Of a stretch of 64,000 nucleotides of DNA, positions 45,589 through 57,370 are shown piece after piece; the stretch's first letter is position 1; each line of letters begins with the position of its first letter. Source of the DNA: Umbelopsis ramanniana AG (taxonomy: Eukaryota; Mucoromycota; Umbelopsidomycetes; Umbelopsidales; Umbelopsidaceae); assembly GCF_025399195.1 (NCBI RefSeq), contig NW_026252102.1:186001-250000 (forward strand), given 5' to 3'. Under the pieces are notes generated by a model that was given only the letters and a program-made list of their open reading frames with translations, was not told the origin of the DNA and searched no databases. A program made the position numbers and the translations under genes.

Positions 45589-46813
45589 ATGGCACCGCAA
45601 CAAGTCAAACCCGTTGGAGGATTCAGCTTTGAAAATTATACGAGGTGAAACGTCTACCCATAGTTTTGATTTATCTCGATTCCTTCTAAATGGCTGTTAT
45701 TGCAGAAATGCCGTTTTGGAGACCAAGGGAGCTAAACCACCCAAGGCTACAAGCACAGGCACAACCATTGTTGGAGTCATATACGATGTACGCACTTTTT
45801 CTACCCAGCTCTGTCGCTTCATACTCCATATACTAATCTGTTGAACTCAACTATACAGAAAGGTGTCTGTTTAGGCGCTGATACTCGAGCAACTGAAGGT
45901 CCAATTGTAGCTGACAAGAATTGTGAAAAGATCCATTACCTCGCCCCAAATCTGTAAGCTCGCTTTCGTCTAATTCCTACATCTTTGGCCATAGCAAAGT
46001 GCTCACCGCCCAACTCAATCCTTTTTAGTTACTGTTGTGGTGCTGGTACAGCTGCCGATACTGAATTTACAACCAACTCGATCAGCTCTCAACTCGAACT
46101 TCACAGACTCTCTACTGGAAGAAAGACACGAGTAGTTACAGCCATGACCTTGTTGAAACAGATGCTTTTCCGGTAAGCATGTCTACTCATTTAATACACG
46201 CTTTATTTTCTTGTTATTGATTCGGCTCCATACCATAGGTACCAGGGACACATCGGAGCAGCTCTCGTTTTGGGTGGATACGACATTAACGGACCTCAAC
46301 TTTACACTATATATCCTCACGGTAGCACTGATAAGTTACCATATGTTACTATGGGCTCTGGCTCATTGGCAGCTATGAGTGTATTTGAAAGCAAATGGAG
46401 ACCTAACCTCACGGTAAGCTGATTACGTATTCATGCAGAATCATATCACCTCTAGGCGAAGTCACTAATGTCATTTTTTTTTTTTTAGCGGGAGGAAGCA
46501 ATTGCTATTGTGAGCGAAGCAATTGAGGCTGGTATTTTCAACGATTTGGGCTCAGGTTCCAATGTCGACGTCTGTGTCATTGAGGAGAACAGCACCGATT
46601 ATCTCAGAAACCATGTCAGACCAAATGAACGTGGAATCAAGGAACAGAGCTACAGATATCCAAGAGGCACAACGGGTGAGTTCATTGATCTGCAATACTG
46701 TAGTACTATAATGAATCAGCACTAACATATCTTATCCGGGTTTAGCAATCTTGAAGGAATCCATAAGAAATTTTGTGGACGTTGTAGAAGGAGATGCGAT
46801 GGACATGTCTTGA
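45589..46813 (+). CDS. PUP1: 20S proteasome subunit beta-2 (PUP1/PSMB7), 268 aa, 7 exons
   Basis: Exons join(45589..45644,45706..45787,45859..45953,46029..46172,46239..46413,46489..46675,46746..46813); 807 nt in frame. Trypsin-like catalytic subunit of the 20S core. A 37-residue propeptide ends ...KATSTG, so autocleavage should expose Thr38 (TTIVGV) as the catalytic N-terminal Thr. Asp and Lys of the active site are in GADTRAT and [20 protein letters not shown] and [11 protein letters not shown] are family signatures. The C-terminal extension (about [14 protein letters not shown]) is the arm that embraces beta-3 in known structures. Confidence 0.96.
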
Positions 46814-46919
46814 ATAAACCAGTTGTGTTATTAAACCGTAATAAGGTCCGACATGTATAACGGGTTTTATCAAATAAATGAAGTGAAATATGGCAGTCTA
46901 TACAGGTGGGGCACAATAT

Positions 46920-48035
46920 CTAAATTACATCGTCTTTGTTGCCATCGTTTTCTTTGGCACTTTCCAGCTTTTGCCAAAAGCTCTCTTCGACGTCGGCAAG
47001 GGTATCCTTTGGGAAGGTTTGAATGCAAAGGTCATTGAAAATTTGATTGTTGTCGAATTCATTGGGAAATGGTGTACAGGCAACCACTTTGACCGCAGGT
47101 ATCAAGTACGGGCAATCACGTTTTAATTCCCTGTCTAATAACCTATGATTTTTTTCCATGGTGAGTGATTTCATTGGTTCAAGCAACAACAATGAACGAT
47201 ATACCCACCCTTCCGTGTAATTTTCAAACCGGTTGCCAACCACAACAACATTATAGAGCCGGTCTGCGCTCCAGTTCGCTTCCAATGCATTACTATATAA
47301 GCTCTTTCCACAGTGCGGCATGTAAAATAATGTCGGCTTTTCCACTGTCCGTCGACAGTACTAAAAACAATCGTTAGCTTGCTGGTTTCATAATTGCAAA
47401 CAGGTTACGATCAGGTTCAGGCACATACCTCATTGTCTTTTATAACTTCCATATTGTAATGGTCACATACTTTGATATCTAATTCAGTGAAAATGGGATC
47501 ATAGATGTACAAGGCCCCAGGCAACTGAAATTTTGATAGATCGATATGTGCGTTAGACTTGTCACGTTTACACGAACTTAAAGGCTGGCTACCACATACC
47601 TTTAATAAATCTCGCATCAACAACGCCAGAACAAATTGATACTGTGCACTCTTGGATTCTTGGATTGATCCAACGCCGTAACAAATTATATCGTGCGGTG
47701 ATTCTGCTACGACTTTATCTTGCAACATCACTACCAAGGTATTAGCAAAGTTCACCAAAAAAAAATTTGTATCTCTTCCACTACTTACCGAGTAAATCAG
47801 TGTAAAAAGAGCTATCCAAAAGCGCTTCTCTATTTGGAAAGAGAAGTATGAGTGTCATGTCCCTCGAAGTGAGCAATGGCAAGAACAACCAGTCACAGCA
47901 CACTCACCTTCGGCGATCGAGCACATTAACGACATCCTGAACAGTCCATTCGGAAATGTCCTTTACAACGTTCCTCTTTCTATTGGCGTTCTTTTTGTTC
48001 TTTTTGCTTCGGACGGTTTGGTATTTGAATTCCAT
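46920..48035 (-). CDS. SRR1-domain protein (256 aa, 6 exons)
   Basis: Exons complement(join(46920..47142,47209..47360,47429..47524,47600..47730,47789..47829,47908..48035)); 771 nt in frame. SRR1-like proteins (plant SENSITIVITY TO RED LIGHT REDUCED 1, yeast Ber1) are linked to circadian regulation, microtubules and haem; biochemical activity is unsettled. Motifs: IICYGVGSIQESKSAQYQF, YIYDPIFTELD, PTLFYMPHCGKSLYSNALEANWS, VVVVGNRFENY. The last intron (47143-47208, 66 nt, GTGGGT...CATAG) is a multiple of three and open; splicing it gives NYTEGLLDRELKRDCPYL, aligning in length with the family. Reading through would add 22 residues. Divergent from the BRD7/9-like gene by 290 bp. Confidence 0.88.
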
Positions 48036-48325
48036 TCCGAATAGCAGAAGAAGTCCGGTTGGAAGGGACAATTTTTTTGAGAAAGAAAACCGCTGTCCCT
48101 GAAAGGCTGAGTTTCAATTTCACGTGACATTAACGGATGGTGGAAGTTCCAACTTTCAGGCGTCGTCACTAAGGGTCAGTCCAACTTGGATTGCTTTCAG
48201 TATTTGACGCAGCAACAAGGAAACCAGCTTACCCTTCCGTCTCAACGCCTTGAACTTTAGGATCTGAACAAACATCACCAAATTCCTAATAACTGTTGCT
48301 CGGTGCGATCAATCGAAATCCCATT

Positions 48326-50128
48326 ATGCCAGTCACTTCGCGACAGCAAGCTAAACGAGCCGTAGACGAACACGACAAATCGCCTATTGGTTTAGAGGTC
48401 GCGAGTCGGAAGAACGGTTACTCAGCCGCTTCAGACCTAGTGTGGGAAGACGTACCTGACGGCGATCTGCACAAGTGCTTGCATCAAATTACCGCCATTG
48501 TGTTATCGTAAGTGGATTTGATGGCCGTAATGGGTATGTAGTGGATAGAATGTCCAGTCTCTGACATGTTAGATCGCGCATAGGTTGGATCGCAAAAATA
48601 TTTTAAGTCAAGCGCAGTCTCAGCCCTCAGCTGAAAAATGGGATATTTCCTTGGAGCAAATAGACCAAAAAATTGCTAGCAAAGAATATTCTAACATAGC
48701 TGAATACCAGGTGCGTTACTTTTGCTTATTCCCCCTCCTTCAACCCTAGACTGAACCTTTTACTAACGTCATTAATATATTAGACCGATATGGACCAGCT
48801 CTTTAAATACGTGTCCCAATCGTTGGATATTAATTCGCAAGGCCAGCTTATGTCTTTGCTTAATGCTGCTCACCAACTTATTCGAATAGAAACAAAGCGG
48901 CTAAAAAGGCATCCACCTGAAGACTCACATCAAGAGTCGGGCGCTGTGGATACTGATAATATGGACGGTGATATCACTATGGATGAAGCTCATAACGGTT
49001 CCAACGGGGTGCATACTGAAGAAAATGTATCTGACCAGGAAATACGCAAGGCTTTATTTCAAGTCACTGCAGATGGCTATGTCTTTTCTGAAATGTCCAA
49101 AAAACCGCACTGGGCTGGAGAGTCTGAAAATAACCCGACGCTTCGTAAGTCAACTAATGACGTTCATTTACTTAGCGTTTGTTATGCCTCCTTACTTAAG
49201 ATACCTTTCCTTTCTATGCAGCATCAAATTATCAAGAGGTCGTCATTCATCCGGCTCCATATGAGGAGAAGGAGGTCGTGCCGCTTAGCCAGGCTGTCCC
49301 AAATCACGTTGAGCAACACCGACGCATAGATCGATATGAACAACGAATGGTGCCAGGTATGTGCTCTCAACATTACAATATCATGTAGGTTGCGGTCAAT
49401 TTCCATTGACTTTTACCTCTGATTGAAAATAGTGGAAATGCTGGATTATGGCGCCTTTGCTAGCTTTGCCCCCAAGTATGACTCAAATTCTGCCACAATT
49501 TCATTCGAAAGTACCTACATGGCCAAGACCTCTAAACAAGCGTTGCGTGAAGATCAAAAACGAAGAGCTCGCGAATTTTATGGAGATTCATCAGTTGATG
49601 CAGCATGGTTAAAAGAGCAAGGTTTTGATGTGGATGCGATAATGGAATCTGTCAAAGACGTCGAAGGGCAGAATGAGGAGACGGATGACATGTCCAAAGC
49701 GATTGAGCAGAACGCCCATCTACTAAAACGGCTGGCCGAGCTTCAAGATGAAAGATTTGCTCAACAAGGTAAACCTGGAGGCGCCGTTAACAAGGAGGAA
49801 CTCAAAATAGGTAGGTTTTTCACAATGTTTTGTTTAGATGGTTCAGGATACATACCAATACATAACTACCTTTGCAGCTCATGCTTTGGAACAGCGGCTG
49901 CAAGGAGCGATATCACAAGTCACTCCAAAGGACCTTGTAGATGCAAGTGCCATTGAACGTGCTATGCAGAGAATTCCAGTGAAGGATCCAGTGTACCGTG
50001 GCACATTACCGCCTACCAAGTTATTCGCTTTCACTACCGATGATCAGAGATCCAACAGTGTATCAGGATTCCCTGGTCAGTCTGGCGCTCACCAGATGAA
50101 CGTTAACAACCATTTTCGAAATCGCTAA
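48326..50128 (+). CDS. BRD7/9-like protein with degenerate bromodomain (477 aa, 6 exons)
   Basis: Exons join(48326..48507,48584..48710,48784..49144,49222..49356,49433..49810,49878..50128); 1434 nt in frame. The conserved motif LDYGAFASFAPKYDSNSATI followed by a charged helix is typical of the region C-terminal to the bromodomain in BRD7/BRD9 (DUF3512), subunits of SWI/SNF-type remodellers. The N-terminal region (ISLEQIDQKIASKEYSNIAEYQTDMDQLF) resembles helices B-C of a bromodomain, but the acetyl-lysine-binding Asn-Tyr (N..YN) is absent (KYVSQSLDINSQ), so it may not bind acetyl-lysine. An acidic linker precedes the conserved part. Fungal remodeller subunit is the best guess; direct assignment to a complex is not possible. 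Confidence 0.6.
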
Positions 50129-50473
50129 ACGACGATAGCAAATCTTTCTTTCCGCTTCCCCTCTTGCTTTCGTGCAATATAGAGCTACATGTACCATCCA
50201 CACCAGTTTGAACGCTTCTTTTACATATATAATTATTACTTCTTTTTTTTTTTCTTTCTTTCCAGCGAAGAACTTTTTTATAATTGATATGTGACATCTT
50301 TGCTCGTGTTCGTCTACGTCTACAAATTTTCTGTTCGCTTTTGTACATGATATCAAGTATTTGTATGGAACTGAGACATCCAATCGAGGGTATGATGAAA
50401 CCAGAGAGAGAGACAAGAAGATAGTATATCTCTTTTATGAGTCAACTGAAGTTAGGCTACCAAGCTGGCTTGA
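50129..50473. other. Intergenic, convergent 3' ends
   Basis: 345 bp between convergent stops of the BRD7/9-like gene (+) and TAF11 (-). Contains a long pyrimidine run (about 50240-50265). No gene seen. Confidence 0.45.
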
Positions 50474-51391
50474 TCATCGCAAGAGTCGTCGCTGGTAGTT
50501 GTTTTCAGGTATTAACCCTGTTTCCTTTTTATACTGTCTATAAGCTTCTCTTATATGATCTGGGCGCATGGGTCCTTCCTCGTTCAAGTCTGACATGACT
50601 TCGCGTGCTGTGAACGATATACTTTAAGCCCTTTGATTCCCTTCTATTATGTTAACGCCTAAAAGCAATTTCTTGAGCCTTACCTTTTTCTATGATCTCA
50701 CCAACGAAAACCTTTGCGAAACCAGCAACTGCAAGTGCCATTGTCGGAGAGCACGGCTGATTCAGTACCTGACTGACCAGCTACTCGCATATCGATGTTA
50801 TTGAGTGTTCTCTTGTTCCATATTAAGATTATTAACAAAGCCTCACCTTTCGAACGTTGTTTTTGTTGAATCCAGATCGACTCCAGGCTTCAAAGCGAGC
50901 CATTTGTTCGTCGGAAAAACTTTCCATCAACAACCTTGAAATTGACTATTAGGAAAAGCGAGATACTGTATGTTCACTCGAGACTCAATAAAATACCTCA
51001 TATCTTGCTTTCGGCGATCCAGTTCGGATTGAATCATCATTCTCATATCGAAATCATCCACCCCGAGGTCTTTGGTTTCTTCTTCACTCTCTTCACCAGC
51101 ATCTTCTTCAGCCACCTTTTCCTTCTCTTCCTCATTTGGAGGAGCTTGTGAACTGCCTCTTTCGCTGATTGTTTCGTCATTGTCTGCCTCCGAAGGTCCT
51201 ACTGAGGGATCGCGTGATAACCCACGTACTGGTGGTGTACTTGCATTACGTTTAACAACTCTCTTCCCTGCCGAAGATCCAGCTCTCTTTAAGGACGGTG
51301 AAGACGCTTTAGCCTTACTGGATGCTGAAGACGTTGAGGATTTGCGTTTTATTTGCCCTGGTGCTGCTACCGGTGATGTGCTTAGATTCAT
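50474..51391 (-). CDS. TAF11: TFIID subunit TAF11 (237 aa, 4 exons)
   Basis: Exons complement(join(50474..50607,50684..50780,50847..50934,50997..51391)); 714 nt in frame. Histone-fold TAF that pairs with TAF13 and contacts TBP/TFIIA. The first 130 residues are Ser/Lys/Glu-rich and disordered. The conserved C-terminal domain reads LLMESFSDEQMARFEAWSRSGFNKNNVRK, LVSQVLNQPCSPTMALAVAGFAKVFVGEIIEKA, EGPMRPDHIREAYRQYKKE. All helices of the fold are present. Length fits the family. Confidence 0.95.
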
Positions 51392-53523
51392 GGATGTGAG
51401 TTAGGCGAAAGGTAATCGAGTGGTGGTTTCGTGACTTCAAAATTTTTCTGCGCTCCAACTGACCAAAAGGAAGAAAATGCGAACGACTGCGCTTTTACTA
51501 CATATTGAATTGAAACAATAATCATTGAAATATTATTACAGCACTCCCATGGTCATTCGCTCTGTATGGTATGTAATGTGAGTATTTAACGCTTGGATAT
51601 CGTAATTTTTCGATGAGTTTGCTCTGTATAGCTCCCATTTATTTACCGCATTGACGTTCTTCCCGATTTTATTTTGCGATTGATGCATTATGCTGACTCT
51701 TTCTTTAGAAAAAAAAAAATTAAGGCTAGCAAAGCAAGCATGCTATTTAATTGTGATAGTGTTCTAAAAATTGTCATGTAATAAAAAAACTTATGATAAA
51801 AGCCTTTTTTCTCACAATTTTAATGAGTTCATTTACAAAATTCATTTGATATGATTACAAGCATTAGGACAAAGTGCTTTTACTTTGACACCACTTCACA
51901 TAATCAAGAGATGATTTAAAAATAATAAAACGCGTCCATGCACAAAACGAAAGCTACATAACTGTAGTCAACCAAAGTATGAACAGATCACAGAAGTAAG
52001 TCAGAGAATAATAATAATTAAGATTATTTAATAAGTGGGATATACCACAGGTAAATCAAGTGTTGGAAAAACGGCAATTTTCTAGCGGATTGGCTTTCGA
52101 AGCAAAATTCAGCTGTAAAGCGTTCCGGTATAAAGAAAAATGCAATGGCAAAGAGTGCCAAGTAACCTGCGACAAAGTATGAAGGCCCAGATTCACACCA
52201 CAATGAGCAAAGAGGCTAAGTGAAGACAAGCATTTGGCGCTTCTTAGTGGTCACAGCATTATTTCTGGCTTGAGGTTCCATTCAAAGTGTCCGGAAACTG
52301 TCGAAGCAGTGCATTTCAATTCGACTTTTGTTAGGTCATTGTTATTTCTCACTTTCCGATGTCTTACTATCTTTTATTAGAGCTATAAGCATTGGAATTA
52401 GAGTTGGTTCTGATTGATACGAGGTTACAACCTTGCATCCGTGATAAGCCCTCGACTCATTTCACAAGCAAGATGGACATGCGGATTACGTATCATGTTC
52501 TAACTCTCATAGCCATGTCATATAAATAAGCTCTGAGCTCCAAAAAATATATTACTTGGAAGGATTTTATAGGAATTTCATTGATCGGATGTCTATATAT
52601 CTGAGTCGCGTTCGGTAAAGAAATTTTAAGAATAGGACTACACCCGTATATGCAGTCTAAACATGCCAGACATGATGTTGAACCCCACCTATGCGACCAA
52701 GCTAACCATCCGAGTGCTAGCTGACTAAATGTGCAAAAATGTATTCGGCATTAAATGATCGAAACCCGTAGCACAAATCACACCAGGTTCAAGGTAGAGA
52801 AGGATATAGTCAGAGAGGTTGCGCTTAAAGTACCTATTGGTACGACCGAGGTGGGGCACATGCATTTAGCCATGAAACAACCGGCGTCGAAATTGGCAAA
52901 CCAAGTACTGTAGCGTCTGACACTCAAATTTAAAGTAGCCATAAGAGCTAGAATGTTTCTGCAAATTCATCGTTCTATGAGCCAGTTACCTTAAGAATAA
53001 ACTCGAGGAATTACGAAAAAGAAACTGTCAAGTTTCCTCAAGATTAAAGAGACCACTAGATAGAGAACGAAGAACAGCAACAAAGAAGTCTAGTTGTATT
53101 CAATAGCAAGCTAAATATCGTAAAACATATTATTGAAGCATGAGAGAGGAGATTCCCAAGTTTAACGTATCTGACCGCTTACAAAGGTTTTAATGACCCA
53201 AGATATTTAAAAAAATATTACGAACTATGATGGCTGTATCTTATCTCATGTCCCTTCTGAGTTATATCCACTCTAATGAATATTGTGATACAAGGTGACT
53301 CACTCAATTGAGGGAGTCATGGTGATCAATGCTCTATTGGAGCTCTTCTAAACTATAAATAAGACTAAATTTAATTTGTATATAAAGCTTCAAGTTTTTA
53401 TTTGTTACCTTTTATGCTTGTTATACTACATCATGGATATTTGGCATTCATATCAACGTAAAAAAGCTGATTACTTATAAAATTTGAAATATATTATAAG
53501 TATTTTCAAAATCCCCAACCGAA
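51392..53523. other. 2.1-kb AT-rich region without ORFs
   Basis: Largest gene-free interval in the window. No ORF of 60 codons or more in either strand between about 51405 and 53570, unlike every other spacer. AT-rich throughout, with no obvious terminal repeats, tandem repeats, or protein-coding remnants that I can see. It ends at a tRNA gene. It may be a decayed mobile element or simply noncoding DNA; I cannot tell by eye. Confidence 0.5.
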
Positions 53524-53530
53524 GCGGGTT

Positions 53531-53571
<41 letters not shown>

Positions 53572-53596
53572 ATGTGTTCAATCCACATAACCCGCA
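53524..53596 (+). tRNA. tRNA-Phe (GAA), intronless
   Basis: 73-nt cloverleaf: acceptor GCGGGTT pairs with AACCCGC; D-arm GCTC/GAGC around AGTTGGGA; anticodon stem TCAGA/TCTGA with loop CTGAAGA, anticodon GAA; variable loop AGGTC; T-arm ATGTG/CACAT around TTCAATC; discriminator A. A box (TAGCTCAGTTGG) and B box (GTTCAATCC) of the internal Pol III promoter are present. No intron after position 37, unlike yeast tRNA-Phe genes. Confidence 0.97.
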
Positions 53597-53601
53597 TTTT
53601 T
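53597..53601 (+). terminator. RNA polymerase III terminator (T5)
   Basis: Five T residues directly follow the tRNA-Phe 3' end (after the discriminator A), as expected of a Pol III terminator. Confidence 0.75.
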
Positions 53602-53866
53602 GCCTACTGCTAGTTAATTTTTACCCTTATAATTTTGCTATATTTTATGCCATAAAACTAACTAGTTTTGTGAATTTGAATTATATCAAAGTTATTCACC
53701 TTCTTGAGGTCAGACTTATATTTTATTTTGACCTTTGGGTGGATGACACGAAGAATACCTACACTTCTGAATTGGCGAAATCGCCCTAAGTACCGGAGCT
53801 TCAATTGCGCGCTTGACTGCTTACGTTTCCTGGTCAAGTTGACGTGCAACCTTCTTCTCGCTCACA

Positions 53867-56800
53867 ATGTCAAACACAGGGAACCAGTACAAGTTGGAAT
53901 GCTCTTTGCATGGGCACGAGTCGGATGTATGTACTTTTTAGCCGTGCGCACTTGCTTTGTTCTCTTTTCACTGACCCCCACCTTCAGGTCCGAGCTGTCC
54001 TTCCTTTGAGCAATGACGTGGTTATTTCGGCGGCAAGAGACAAGACCGTCCGTTCATGGAATCGTAACAAACCCAATGACTTTCAAGAGGACAGGCTGTA
54101 TTCAGGCCATACCAACTATGTCAACGCATTAGCTTACTTACCGCCAAATGAAGATCATCCTAATGGTAAATATCAGAACGACCGGGTCAAAAGACTTGGG
54201 TATTGTGTGAGTCCGCTAATACGTGTTCGACCTTCCGTAGGTCTCATTGTTTCCTCTGGAGCTGGAAAAGTCATCCATGTTCACGATGTTGATCGTCCCG
54301 ACGAGCCTGTTTACACTTTGATCGGACATGAAAAGACCGTCTGTAGCTTAGCAGTAACATCTTCAGGAGACATAATATCAGGATCTTGGGATCAGTAAGT
54401 TCAATTGATGCCATCGTATGCAGCATTGGACGACTTACTAAATCTAAGACAAAATAAGCACGGCTATTGTTTGGAAGAACTTTCAGCAAGCATATGTACT
54501 TCGAGGTCACGAAGAAGCAGTTTGGTCCGTTCTACCCGTAAAGGAAGATGTCATCCTGACAGGTACTATACAGAAAAACATATAATGGGAAAGGACATTA
54601 TTCTAACGTGATGAATCCAATAGCTTCTGCAGACAAAACCATCAAGTTGTGGACCAATGGCAAAGAAAGCCGAACATTCACTGGTCACACTGGCGTTGTC
54701 AGAGACCTTGCTTTGCTTCCAGGACAGGGTTTCGTTTCTTGCTCGGCTGATTGGTAAGCATACACATTCACAAGGTGTGAGAGGGGTAAAATGCATCACT
54801 AATAACATGGATATAGTACAATAAGAGTATGGTCCTTTTCCGGACAAACTTTACTGGAGCTAGTCGGCCATACAAATTTTGTGTATTCTGTAGCAGTTTT
54901 ATCTACTTTAGAGATCATCTCCAGTGGTGAAGATGGCACTATACGATTGTGGAGAGGTAGGTCGAATGCGAGGAGTGAAAAACTTTACCTTATCGTGCGA
55001 AATGGCTCACATTATTTTAGATGGTGAATGTGTTCAAACTATCCAGCAACCATGTTTATCCGTATGGTGTATCAATGCCCTACCAAACGATGATATAGTG
55101 GTCGGAAGTAGTGATGGCGTTGTGCGACTTTTTACAAAAACAACCGATCGTTGCGCGGACCAAGAGACACTCAAAGTACGTTGTGGTGGATACTTTAGAT
55201 ATGATAGGAACGATTGAATGCTAACCATCCAATTGGTTTCATGCACATAGCAATTTGACGATTTGGTAGCCAGCCATGCAATTCCATCGTATGTATACAA
55301 TTTTCATTCATATGCATTGCTATCCATCCTATCGTATACAAGCTAAGATATCTGTGTGTAGTGGTCAAATTGGTGACATCAAGAAGGATGACCTTCCAGG
55401 AGAGGAAGCTTTACAGGTACCAGGGAAAAAGGAAGGCCAGGTCATCATGATTCGCAACGGTAATATTGTAGAGGCACACCAGTGGAGTACAGCTGCATAT
55501 GAGTGGCAAAAGGTCGGAGAAGTTGTAGACGCAGTAGGCTCCGACAAAAAGCAAACATACAAAGGCAAAGAATATGATTACGTTTTCGACATCGATATCA
55601 GTGGAGATGACCAACCGGGCAGTATGCTAAAGCTTCCATACAATGTTACGGGTATACTATGTGCTTTACTGTAGGTACGAAACGAAGCAACGTCTAACAT
55701 CACAACTTTTGTAGATAATCCATACGATACTGCACAAAAATTCATTTGGGAACATGAGCTCTCACAGGGGTTCTTGGACCAAATCGCAAACTTTATCATT
55801 CAGAATGCGAAAGGCGTTGAACTTGGTATGAATAATACTGAATATGTCGACCCTTATACTGGTGCATCCCGATACACCCCTGGTAATCGAGCTGCTAGCA
55901 CATCTACATCATATTCTGATCCATTCACAGGTATACTTCATCTTTTCTTTGGTGCGACAAGCGCTCATATGACTAACATACTCCGTAACAGGCGCATCTG
56001 CTTACAACTCAACGCCTACCCCAAAGCCAGTTGCAGCCAAAATTCTTCCACAGGTAAGGAGACAACTGAGATAAATAAGGATCATTACCGTGAAAGAATT
56101 ACCTTGTCTAATAATTTAATATCAAGCGCTCACCGCTGCTGTTTAAACAAGCAAGTCTCGCTGCTCTCCGTCAAAAGCTTATTACCACGAATGGTCAGTT
56201 AGATCCCGAAACTGCTCTTTCACCGGAGCAGTTCGAACATGTCTTAAGTGGCGTGCAGTTTCTGCAAAATCCCACCGCTAGTGCTAATGGACAGGAACAA
56301 CGAAGTGCAATCGAAGCCATAGCCAAGATGGTCACTACGTGGCCCGTCGATCTTAGATTCCCCGGACTGGACCTTCTTAGATTATATGCACTATATCAAC
56401 CTGCATTAATCATTGCCTGTCTCGCTGACTCTGACTTGGAGGCGTTCTTTAGAGTTTGGGCTAATTTGAATGACCTGAGCACGGTAACTGCACCCGTCAA
56501 CAAAACATTGGAAACCAACTATATGCTAGCCGTGCGAACCTATGTCAACCTCTTCGGTAGTGACGCTGGATTGGAGTACATCAAAAGTCACCAGCTAAGC
56601 ATATATAGCCTACTATTGGCTGATGGAGCATGGCAATCGTTCAAGACAAAGAACTTCCGTTTGGCAATTGCAACCCTATTTCTAAAGTAAGTTGTTTAAA
56701 CAAATGCGGCCATGAATGAAGCTGAAGTTGAAACTGACCGCATACTACGTCAGTTTCTCCGTATTAGCCACTACTTCCAGCCTTGAGGAAGAAGGTGAAC

Positions 56801-57194
56801 TGCTGTTGGTGCAAAACCTTATCGAGTACCTCAAGAGTGAGGCTGACGAACAAAACGTCTACCGTGCAGTTGTGGCCATAGGAACATTGGTAAGACAGAG
56901 GTTTTTTGAAATGGGGGTGTGAAACGTTCCTTGATTGGAAAAAGTCCTAATGTCCCTTCGTAGGTGACCCAGTCATCCACTTCCCGGGAAGCAGCTGTTG
57001 CGTTTGATGCCCGAGTAGTGCTGCAGGCTGTCGGCCACCAGCAAAAGGGTCAACAGATTAGCCAAGCACTAGGTAAGTCTTATATACATAAACGATACAA
57101 ATTCTATTAATGGGAGGAATAGAATGGACGCTAATGACCTTCTGTAGGCGAACTGGACGTCCTTTTCCGGAAAATGTCCCTTCAAAAGCAATAG
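53867..57194 (+). CDS. DOA1: DOA1/PLAA (Ufd3), Cdc48 ubiquitin adaptor (792 aa, 15 exons)
   Basis: Exons join(53867..53926,53988..54165,54241..54394,54459..54562,54624..54753,54817..54956,55021..55175,55251..55288,55362..55651,55715..55930,55992..56053,56127..56686,56754..56889,56964..57072,57148..57194); 2379 nt in frame. Binds ubiquitin and Cdc48/p97 in protein quality control and ubiquitin recycling. An N-terminal seven-blade WD40 propeller (LHGHESDVRAVLPL, ISAARDKTVRSWNR, ISGSWDHTAIVWKN, LRGHEEAVWSVLPV, CTIRVWSFSGQ, EDGTIRLWR) is followed by the PFU ubiquitin-binding domain (KKEGQVIMIRNGNIVEAHQWSTAAYEWQKVGEVV) and a C-terminal PUL armadillo domain (VWANLNDLS, AVAFDARVVLQAV). Length matches human PLAA (795 aa). 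Confidence 0.95.
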
Positions 57195-57370
57195 TTCGGG
57201 TAATACAGAACCGTAAATCCCCGCATTCGGGGCATTCTCCAAATAAATATCCCGTGCTGGAAAAAGCGGACCTGAACAATGGCATAGTCGGAGTGCATTC
57301 TAAAACCCATAAAAACTGAGTCTTGTGTTAGTGTCTTGCAATTTGCTCTTTCTGGAATTTACAAACAACC

